Shown: positions 7,930 through 14,701 of the stretch, piece by piece
How positions within the stretch are numbered: position 1 is the first letter of the stretch
Layout of the letters: each line of letters starts with the position of its first letter
From: Bacteroidota bacterium
GTDB lineage: Bacteria > Bacteroidota > Ignavibacteria > Ignavibacteriales > Ignavibacteriaceae
NCBI GenBank assembly: GCA_021813585.1
Contig: JAKAJV010000015.1
Location: forward strand, 62,001-126,000
DNA: 64,000 nucleotides
Reading direction: 5' to 3'
Notes under the pieces: model-generated
Told to the model about the DNA's origin: nothing
Database searches by the model: none
The model's input: only the letters and a program-made list of their open reading frames with translations
Program-made: the position numbers and the translations under genes

Positions 7930-8957
7930 GTTTCCTCCTTTTCTTTTTGCAATAAGAGACTGGCAAGCACAACCGGTTTGTCTTTTGTAATTTTTTTGTT
8001 TTTAATTGAAGCCGAGTAGACACCGTCGTTAATCTTTTTAGAAACGTCAACATCGTAAACGCCTTCGTTAACCGGGGGGAAGAAGAATACGCCGTCGCTG
8101 TCGGTTTCTTTTTCAACCGGATGCTCTCTGTCGGTTACGGGGGTAAGCACCACTTTCAATTTGGCTCTATCGATATCGGGTAAAAGCTTTTTAACGTCAT
8201 CGGAAAAATCCACCGTGCCTGCAAGAATAGTTTTACCTTCGGCTTCTTCTTTTCCGCCGGCCTTGCCCGGAAGAATTACATCTTTAATTTTGTTAAGCAG
8301 TTCGATGGCCCTGCCCGAGAAGAATCCGAGGACGAAAGAAAAAATAATTATTTCGATTGAGGTATTATCGAACTTTACCTCGCCGGACGAAGTAATGATT
8401 TTATAGCTGAAGACGATTATTAAGGTTATTAACGGCGCATAGAAAAGCTTTGCCCAATAAACGGGCAGCTCTTCCGGCTTAAACTCGTTTTTGCGCATGC
8501 ATTCGGAAGCGACGAACAGCAGGCTTGCAAGCACGCCGAATACAGCCCAGAAGATTACTTCCAGGTATTTTCTATCGCCTTCCAGCCAGAAGAAAGAATG
8601 CGTAGTAACTGCTATGGTGGGAATAGAATTAATAAAAGCATTAACGGTGAGGGCCGAATATTCATTTTTAAATTTGCGCGACGCTGTCGAATCTGCCGGC
8701 GGAATGGAGCTTAAAATATAATTTACAGCTTTCAGAACTTTAATCGAATCGGATGTGGTTTTTGAAGTGTCGGTTAACAAGAAAGTAACCGTCGACTTAT
8801 CCACGTCGGAAAGCTTTACGTTTACGCTTCCTTTAACCGATGAGTGCCAGATGCAGTATACCGCAGCAAATATTACCAGTACGGCAATAACGCCGGATAG
8901 AATAACCCACGGCTTCTGAAGGTAATCCTCTTTGGCCGGATTGTTTTGCTCGCTCAT
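7926..8957 (-). CDS. Membrane protein with C-terminal beta-sandwich (carboxypeptidase-regulatory-like) domain
   Basis: 343 residues. Four predicted membrane segments: WVILSGVIAVLVIFAAVYCIW near 17-37, one near VIFWAVFGVLASLLFVA, one near FYAPLITLIIVFSYKI, and IIIFSFVLGFFSGRAIELL. The C-terminal 100 residues (LAGTVDFSD..., SDGVFFFPPVNEGVYDVDVSK) look like a carboxypeptidase-regulatory/PEGA-type sandwich. It is the first gene of a minus-strand cluster and overlaps the muramidase-like gene by 4 bases. It may anchor or regulate that hydrolase. No known family name assigned. Confidence 0.65.
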   Translation of the reverse strand: MSEQNNPAKEDYLQKPWVILSGVIAVLVIFAAVYCIWHSSVKGSVNVKLSDVDKSTVTFLLTDTSKTTSDSIKVLKAVNYILSSIPPADSTASRKFKNEYSALTVNAFINSIPTIAVTTHSFFWLEGDRKYLEVIFWAVFGVLASLLFVASECMRKNEFKPEELPVYWAKLFYAPLITLIIVFSYKIITSSGEVKFDNTSIEIIIFSFVLGFFSGRAIELLNKIKDVILPGKAGGKEEAEGKTILAGTVDFSDDVKKLLPDIDRAKLKVVLTPVTDREHPVEKETDSDGVFFFPPVNEGVYDVDVSKKINDGVYSASIKNKKITKDKPVVLASLLLQKEKEET

Positions 8958-9392
8958 ACCAATTCCCTTTAAATTATTTAAGATAAAAATTTTCTTAAGC
9001 CAATTTACCGGGTATCTTATGAACTAATCCGAAAAAACTACTGTGCTATCAGTTCATTCACAACACAACGCCCAACCGTAATTAAGCGCATAGGCAAAAA
9101 TGAATTTCGAGAAATTGTTAAGGAATAAATTAATTGGGCAGCACCCTATTTCATAAAACCCTCTTAATTGTTAACCGGAAAAGATACGGGACAAATTCCG
9201 GTGTGTAATTATCAAAAATTTTAAATTAAAATCAATGTATATACCTTAAAATTGTCAACCAATTATTTTCGGCAGGAGTAAAAAAAACTGTTCGTGGAAG
9301 GAACCCGCCTGGCGGTTGCTGTTTGGCCGAATCTTGACCGTAAGGCGGGTTATACTCTAAACAAACGTCATGTTAAATTATCGGCGTATAGT
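8958..9392. other. Gene-free interval with a strong hairpin
   Basis: No coding frame is convincing. A stem-loop at 9302-9351 has outer arms AACCCGCCT and AGGCGGGTT, nine perfect pairs, and the left arm runs into a second small palindrome (CCGCCTGGCGG). It lies downstream of the DoxX gene (9393-9830, minus strand), where it could act as a terminator, although no clean U-tract follows on that strand. The remainder is AT-rich and shows nothing else. Confidence 0.45.
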
Positions 9393-9830
9393 TCATGAGT
9401 CCTCATGAGTATTTAAATAGTTGTCCACAGAGATAGTGCCGGAGCCGTAAATAAGGAATAACACCAGCAGCGCAAGCACAATTAAAGACAGAGCGAAATT
9501 TGAATTTATAAATGCGGTATTTGCAGGAATACCCGCAAAGAACGCTTCAATAACGATGATGGGAATATTCAATAAAGATGCAAACCTAGTAAGCATACCG
9601 GATGCTATTAATAGTCCGCCGCCCATATTAATAAGAATAAAATATTGGGCGGTCATAAAATTTAGATATTCGAGGTTGTGTGTTAGAATAAAGTTTGTAA
9701 TTAAGATACTATGCTCGAATAGGAAGAAGCCTTTGATGAATAAAAAAGCGCCGAGGATGATCCTAATAAAATCTATCCACGCCGGATGATGGCGGTCGCC
9801 CCAATCTTCTAATCTTAATATCATATTCAT
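9393..9830 (-). CDS. DoxX family membrane protein
   Basis: 145 residues with four hydrophobic helices: FIRIILGAFLFIKGFFLF, YFILINMGGGLLIASGMLTRF, IPIIVIEAFFAG and LSLIVLALLVLFLIYGSG. The R-x-x-LG-x-x-F..KG motif and the Gly/Ser-rich second helix are typical of DoxX/DoxD-like proteins, whose role in bacteria is mostly unclear (redox or quinone-linked in some). GGAGG lies six bases before the ATG at 9830. It is a paralogue of the gene at 10371-10844: both begin with an HHPxWxDxxRIxLG segment and end with a (I/L)SVD-Y motif. Confidence 0.8.
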   Translation of the reverse strand: MNMILRLEDWGDRHHPAWIDFIRIILGAFLFIKGFFLFEHSILITNFILTHNLEYLNFMTAQYFILINMGGGLLIASGMLTRFASLLNIPIIVIEAFFAGIPANTAFINSNFALSLIVLALLVLFLIYGSGTISVDNYLNTHEDS

Positions 9831-10061
9831 ATTACCTCCGGAATATTAACATGTTATTCAGCCGTTTTCATGAGGTGAAAACCTATACCGCATTTTACGC
9901 ATCTCTGCAAATTGAAAATAGGGGAGAATATCGCGCAGAAATTTACCAAGATCAAAATTTTCAGACATGAACCGGGAATAATATACTACCACCAGAGGAG
10001 TAATGTTATGACAGGGCACACCACGGGGAAATCATTCCGCGGAAATTTTCACCGAGGTCAT

Positions 10062-10337
10062 TCAGATGGAGCCGGGCCCGGTTTTATCGTTAAAGAATGA
10101 TATGCTTTCATTGCTTTCCTTTAAGCCGAGCACATAAAGCAGTGGAATGAAATGTTCAGGGGTAGGCACGGTAAGCTGAACTTCCTTGCCGAGAGAATTA
10201 TAATCAATCAGCTTTCGGTGGTCGCCGTATAGTATCAGGTTTTTAATTTTTTCATTGGTATCAATAGCCCAATCAAATCCGCCTGTGCCCTGCCGGTTAA
10301 GCAGGTGCAGGTTGTGGACTATTGAAATTATTCCGGC
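10062..10337 (-). pseudogene. C-terminal remnant of a 4,5-DOPA extradiol dioxygenase (YgiD/DODA family)
   Basis: A minus-strand frame of 91 codons with no start codon at its head, from just after a TGA (10338-10340) to a TGA at 10062-10064. It reads IVHNLHLLN, GGFDWAIDTNEKIKNLILYGDH, LIDYNSLGKEVQLTVPTPEHFIPLLYVLGL and SFFND. These correspond to the last third of LigB-type DODA dioxygenases, including the conserved VPTPEH..PLLY segment. The N-terminal two thirds, with the metal-binding histidines, is absent; the DoxX gene lies immediately upstream instead. Intact catalysis is impossible. The whole interval 9831-10370 between the two DoxX genes holds no other convincing gene. Confidence 0.75.
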
Positions 10338-10370
10338 TCATAAGCATTTCGTGAATTTGGGAAAATCGTT

Positions 10371-10844
10371 TCAGCCTGCGTCGTAGTTCTTGTCCTTATG
10401 CTGCTGTATGTAATAATCGACCGACAGCTTGCCGGGACCGTAGAACAGGAAGAACAAACACAGCGCGAGTACCAGTACCGAATAGACGACAACCGAATTC
10501 AGTTCGAACAAGTTTTTGTGTATATCAAGAAAGATAATTGAGCCCAGCACGGCAGGAATTTCAAAAAGGATTGCTATCCTTGTGAACAAACCGAAAGCAA
10601 TTGCAAATCCGCATGCAATGTATCCGCCGATAACGTAGTGGGCAATAGCGTAATGGAGTACCCAGTATTCGCTGCTTTCGATCATCTGGAGAACGATATC
10701 TTTGTTGATAACGTAAGCCAAGCCTTTTGCAATAAGAATAACGCCGAGGAGAATCCTCAAATAGTCGAGCCACCTGGGATGGTGAAGGTCTGCCCAATGT
10801 TCAAGTCTTTCTCCGAAAGGACGAAGCCTGGAAATAGTATTCAT
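10371..10844 (-). CDS. DoxX family membrane protein (paralogue)
   Basis: 157 residues, four helices: YLRILLGVILIAKGLAYVI, YAIAHYVIGGYIACGFAIAFGLFTR, IPAVLGSIIFLD and VYSVLVLALCLFFLFYGPG. It shares the HHPRWLDYLRILLG opening and the LSVDYYI ending with the gene at 9393-9830. GGGGAGGAG precedes ATG 10844. Together the two genes look like a tandem duplication split by the dioxygenase remnant. Function in this organism unknown. Confidence 0.8.
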   Translation of the reverse strand: MNTISRLRPFGERLEHWADLHHPRWLDYLRILLGVILIAKGLAYVINKDIVLQMIESSEYWVLHYAIAHYVIGGYIACGFAIAFGLFTRIAILFEIPAVLGSIIFLDIHKNLFELNSVVVYSVLVLALCLFFLFYGPGKLSVDYYIQQHKDKNYDAG

Positions 10845-10960
10845 AACTCCTCCCCGCTAAAATTTCTTTTGAAAAAACGGATATGTTAATTAATCCTTGT
10901 AGAATCTATTAAATATTTTTGAAAGTAGAAAGAAAAAAATTTTACGGCGTAGTTAGGAAC

Positions 10961-12235
10961 TTAGAAAAATATAACCGGTATATGAATAAGCGCCCATATT
11001 CCGTATAGTATGTAGGTCCTCTTTTTTTCCCGCTTAGCTTGAACGGCAAAGTAAATCGCCTTAATAACGGTGTTGCTCATCATCGCTACAATTATTGCAG
11101 GTACAACGATCGACCGTATTGGTTCTGCCTTCCTTATAAGCGAAAGTATAAACGGATCTATATCGGTAATACCAACAACTGCCGATAGAACAATTATACC
11201 TGTGTTGCCGAAAAAGTTTTTTACAAAGACAGTAATAACGGAAAGGAACACGAACAGCGCGGCGAAAATTACCGCCGGCTTAATTTCGAACGGGTTCTGA
11301 AGCGTTGAGACGGGATGCTCGCCGGGTGTTTGCTCTGCCTGCTTTATTGTAAATGCAAGAATTGCGCCTGCCGCAGTAAGCAGCAAAAATTTAGGCCATA
11401 GGTAAGCTACCATAGTAGGGTTTAACATCCAGATGATTATTAAGATGCGGGGGTACATTATACTGCTTGCCAGTATAGATGCCTGGAGAGCATTACCGCC
11501 CTGATCCGGGTTGTTCTTTGCAATCCTCCCGACCGCAATGCTGACGGCAGTGCTTGATACCATTCCGCCCATTAAGCCAGACACCCAAAGCCCCACTTTG
11601 TCGCCGAATTTTTTCATTAAAAAATAGCCGACGAATCCTATTGCCGAGACCAATATAACTATTTGCCATATATGCGAAGGGTTAAGATCGAACTCGGTGT
11701 AAGATTTATCAGGCAGTGCGGGAAGGACAATAAGAGTAACGATTAAAAATTTTAAGACCGCAAGAAACTCGGATTTATTCAGCCGCTCAACGTAGCTTTC
11801 TAGCTCGGATTTTTCTGAAAGGAGAAGAGTGGTAATTATTCCAAGCGCCATAGAAATCCACACATCGGTAAGCAAAGCCAGCACGCCGACTACAAAAGTA
11901 AGAAGCAATGCTATCTCGCTGGTGCCGCCTATATGCCCTTCCTTTTGCTTGGTAATATATTCCGCAAGTACCAGAGCGGCAATTGAGATAAGCCCGGCCG
12001 GTACTCCGAATGTAATATTCAATTTGTAAAGCCAGCCGCAGCCGAATCCGAACAGGCTTATTATTGTGTAGGTTCTTATGCCCGCAAAAAATTTTCCTTT
12101 GCGGTCGGAACGGGAGCTTTCTCTCTCAAGGCCGATTAAGAACCCGAGTCCGAGGGCAATAAGAAATCTTAGTTCGTTTGTCCATTCGAAGCTGTACAAC
12201 TTTTTACCGTGCAGATTAAAATATAAAACCGGCAC
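10961..12235 (-). CDS. MgtC/SapB-like membrane protein with DUF4010 domain
   Basis: 424 residues, about 12 hydrophobic helices. The N-terminal ~140 residues (LRFLIALGLGFLIGLERE, GIRTYTIISLFGFGCGW, EIALLLTFVVGVLAL) match the MgtC/SapB fold. The C-terminal part (GFVGYFLMKKFGDKVGLWVSGLMGGMVSSTAV and a DPFILSL segment) matches DUF4010. Family knowledge: this fusion is widespread and functionally uncharacterised; MgtC itself tunes ion homeostasis. The annotated start is GTG at 12235. A later start near the ELRFLIAL segment is possible, so the first ~15 residues are uncertain. Confidence 0.8.
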   Translation of the reverse strand: MPVLYFNLHGKKLYSFEWTNELRFLIALGLGFLIGLERESSRSDRKGKFFAGIRTYTIISLFGFGCGWLYKLNITFGVPAGLISIAALVLAEYITKQKEGHIGGTSEIALLLTFVVGVLALLTDVWISMALGIITTLLLSEKSELESYVERLNKSEFLAVLKFLIVTLIVLPALPDKSYTEFDLNPSHIWQIVILVSAIGFVGYFLMKKFGDKVGLWVSGLMGGMVSSTAVSIAVGRIAKNNPDQGGNALQASILASSIMYPRILIIIWMLNPTMVAYLWPKFLLLTAAGAILAFTIKQAEQTPGEHPVSTLQNPFEIKPAVIFAALFVFLSVITVFVKNFFGNTGIIVLSAVVGITDIDPFILSLIRKAEPIRSIVVPAIIVAMMSNTVIKAIYFAVQAKREKKRTYILYGIWALIHIPVIFF

Positions 12236-12499
12236 ATACCGGAGCTTGGTATTTATAACTGCGGTAATTTACAAAATTATTTTTAGTATTCTACATGCAG
12301 ATAAAAAAACATCGGAAAGGTGTGTACTGCTGAAGAGCCGGAAGATAATGCAGGCTGAGTACCGCAGTTAGAACAGCAAGGCAAAAAACGGGTGCCGCTT
12401 AGACCTGAATGCTGCGGTTAATAATGTAGAGTTGGGATATTCTTTTACGATATATTAAGAGGCGATGCATTCGGTAATTATGCACCGCCTAGGGAAAAA

Positions 12500-12952
12500 T
12501 TATTTCGGCAGCCTGCCGGTTAATCTGTTAAAGCCCTTGTGCATTCTGTGGAAAAAGGCAGCCGGCTCGGCAAACATTAAGATGCACTCGCCGTAGACTG
12601 CTTTAAGACCGTAGTCGCTGCAGAGTTTAATTGCGTTACTCGATTCGGAGCCGCGCTGCAGCCAGATTAGACCGATGCCTGCCGAGGCAGCTTCGGCTAT
12701 AAGCTTTTCCGTCTGGTCCGGCGGAATAACAAACACCGCTCCGTCAACCATTCCCTTCAGTGCTTTTAAATCGGTATAACACTTAGTCCCCTCAATTTCT
12801 CCTGCATATTGATTAACCGGGTACACTTCATAGCCTTTAGACCTGAGTTCTTTGAAAACCGAGTTGCCGAATTTTTTACCGCTTCTCGAAACGCCGATTA
12901 CCGCAATTCTTCTGCATGAAAGAAATTCATCTACTGTAGCTTTACTTACCAT
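12500..12952 (-). CDS. CoA-binding domain protein (YccU-like)
   Basis: 150 residues. Seen: a Rossmann start IAVIGVSRSGKKFGNSVFKELRSKGYEVYPVN, then VDGAVFVIPPDQTEKLIAEAASAGIGLIWLQRGSESSNAIKLC and ...VYGECILMF, matching the CoA_binding_2 family. These bind CoA through the glycine-rich loop; their physiological role is poorly defined. Single domain, normal length. It lies 30 bases downstream of the DUF4199 gene, likely co-transcribed on the minus strand. Confidence 0.85.
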   Translation of the reverse strand: MVSKATVDEFLSCRRIAVIGVSRSGKKFGNSVFKELRSKGYEVYPVNQYAGEIEGTKCYTDLKALKGMVDGAVFVIPPDQTEKLIAEAASAGIGLIWLQRGSESSNAIKLCSDYGLKAVYGECILMFAEPAAFFHRMHKGFNRLTGRLPK

Positions 12953-12982
12953 ACCGATGTTCCCACATTTTTAAAATTAATT

Positions 12983-13504
12983 TTATATTGAAATTTTCTC
13001 GCCTGGAGTCCGTTTCATAAACAGCGAAAGGGCAGCGGAAATTATAAAGCCCGTACCCACAGCGCCTATCGTTCCGTATAAAAACTGATTTAAAAAGCCG
13101 AGCGTGCTCTTCATCTTTTCCATCTCCACAGCAATTTCCGCACTGGACTTTCCGCGCAATATCATCTTCTTCTTGTGATAGGCAAGGCCCCATTCAGCGT
13201 AATCGGGGTTCAGGTAATTGAAGTATATTATTAAAAATGTTGCAATGATAACCGTACCGATCAATGAGATCATCAACCCGGTCTTAATCCCGCTATTAAA
13301 AGAAATCTGGCCTTTATTCCATTTATCGCGCTTCTCTTTAATGCCGAGATACAGCGTTAACAAAGGCACCAGTACAACAAAGTAGGTTGAATATTCACCC
13401 ATATCTATATTATTCGTATGAAAGCCCAGCAGAAATTCCAGCAGTATCCACAAACTGATGCCGACCCCGGTAATTATACCATATTTAAATTCCGCTTTTA
13501 ACAT
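12983..13504 (-). CDS. DUF4199 family membrane protein
   Basis: About 173 residues from ATG 13504; a TTG three codons upstream is the alternative. Four helices: YGIITGVGISLWILLEFLLGFH, YFVVLVPLLTLYLGIKEKRD, GLMISLIGTVIIATFLIIYFNYLNPD, and a final FLYGTIGAVGTGFIISAALSLFMKR. The LGIKEKRD..G.ISF..G.KTGL..S pattern is that of DUF4199 from Bacteroidota. Function unknown. Confidence 0.8.
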   Translation of the reverse strand: MLKAEFKYGIITGVGISLWILLEFLLGFHTNNIDMGEYSTYFVVLVPLLTLYLGIKEKRDKWNKGQISFNSGIKTGLMISLIGTVIIATFLIIYFNYLNPDYAEWGLAYHKKKMILRGKSSAEIAVEMEKMKSTLGFLNQFLYGTIGAVGTGFIISAALSLFMKRTPGEKISI

Positions 13505-13513
13505 ATGTAACAA

Positions 13514-13844
13514 ATCTTATAAATGTTTTAATATTTTTTAAAGAAATTTTTTTAACCGGCGCAGAGGAGGCGGTATTAGAACTTTAGCTTAATCATAAAA
13601 GGTTCGGCAGCATATCTCCCGCTTAATTTTACCGGCAATAATGATTAAAGATTTGAACTCAAGTTAATAATATAAATTCTAAATTTCAAAATTTGCAGAG
13701 CCCTTTACCGCCGAGAGCCGGTTTTTTTTATAATTTGAAATACTGCCTCGATTGTAACACTCCGGGGTACACAATAAAAACCTGTTTTGCTAACTATCGT
13801 ATTAGGTAATAAATTTGCCGGTACAATTTTTATCTTGGTGAAAT
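13514..13844. other. Gene-free divergent interval
   Basis: 331 bases between the minus-strand DUF4199 gene and the plus-strand TauE gene. AT-rich, no convincing coding frame, hairpin or repeat. Promoters for both genes presumably lie here, but I cannot place them confidently. Confidence 0.4.
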
Positions 13845-14594
13845 GTGCCGGAAATATATTCAATCTTAATTCTGTTCGCGGTAGGTACCCTTTCGGGTTT
13901 CCTTAACATTTTTGCGGGGGGAGGGTCCTCGCTAACGCTTCCTACTTTAATTTTTCTAGGGCTGGATGCTGCGCTGGCAAACGGCACCAACCGCGTAGCA
14001 ATATTTATCCAGAACGTATCCGCCGTCTACTCGTTTAAAAGAGAAAATTACCAGCAGTTCAATTTAAGCATGAAGCTTTCATTGCTTACTTTGCCGGGTG
14101 CAATTGCAGGCGCTCTTCTGGCTGTAAAAATTAGCGATGCTTCTTTTCAAAAAATTTTGGGGATTGTAATGATCGGGATAATTATTTCAATGATTATTCC
14201 CAGATCGAAGTTTACAATTGACAACAACGAGAAAAAAAAGATAACATGGGTTGTTGCCCTGTCGATGCTCTTCATCGGGTTTTACGGCGGATTTATACAG
14301 GTGGGAGTAGGCTTTATAGTTATGGCCGCGCTTAATTACCTGTTAAGGTTCGATCTAGTGCATGTGAGCATGCACAAGGTTTTTATAATTATGGTCTATA
14401 CCGTGCCCGCATTATTTATATTTATTTTTACGGGTAATGTTAACTGGACTCTTGGATTAAGCCTTGCGGCCGGCAATGCGCTGGGCGGCTGGTGGGCTGC
14501 AAAGGCAGCGGTAAAAAAGGGAGACAAGCTGATTAAAGTAATCCTTATTGCGGTTATACTTTTTATGTCGTTAAAGCTATTAAATGTTTTTTAG
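13845..14594 (+). CDS. TauE/SafE family anion exporter
   Basis: 249 residues, about eight helices. Seen: ILILFAVGTLSGFLNIFAGGGSSLTLPTLIFLGLD at the N-terminus, with the signature G-G-G-S loop and ANGTNRVAI, then a mirrored repeat FYGGFIQVGVGFIVMAAL...LVHVSMHKVF. Members of COG0730 export sulfite, sulfoacetate or related organosulfur anions across the inner membrane. The substrate is not predictable here. The start is GTG at 13845, since no ATG lies in a better position. It faces the arylsulfotransferase-like gene convergently. Confidence 0.85.
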   Translation: MPEIYSILILFAVGTLSGFLNIFAGGGSSLTLPTLIFLGLDAALANGTNRVAIFIQNVSAVYSFKRENYQQFNLSMKLSLLTLPGAIAGALLAVKISDASFQKILGIVMIGIIISMIIPRSKFTIDNNEKKKITWVVALSMLFIGFYGGFIQVGVGFIVMAALNYLLRFDLVHVSMHKVFIIMVYTVPALFIFIFTGNVNWTLGLSLAAGNALGGWWAAKAAVKKGDKLIKVILIAVILFMSLKLLNVF

Positions 14595-14701
14595 CCTGAG
14601 CAGAAAAATTTTTTAGTAAGGAAATTAAATCGGCATCAGGTTTTGTAAGCCAGATGCCTGTGGGGATGAAATGGGTTTAGTTTTATTCAGGTTGCCTGCC
14701 G

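Noticed and set aside
9912-10100. Short plus-strand open frame between the DoxX genes
   Set aside because: No family features, basic odd composition, and it overlaps the antisense dioxygenase remnant.
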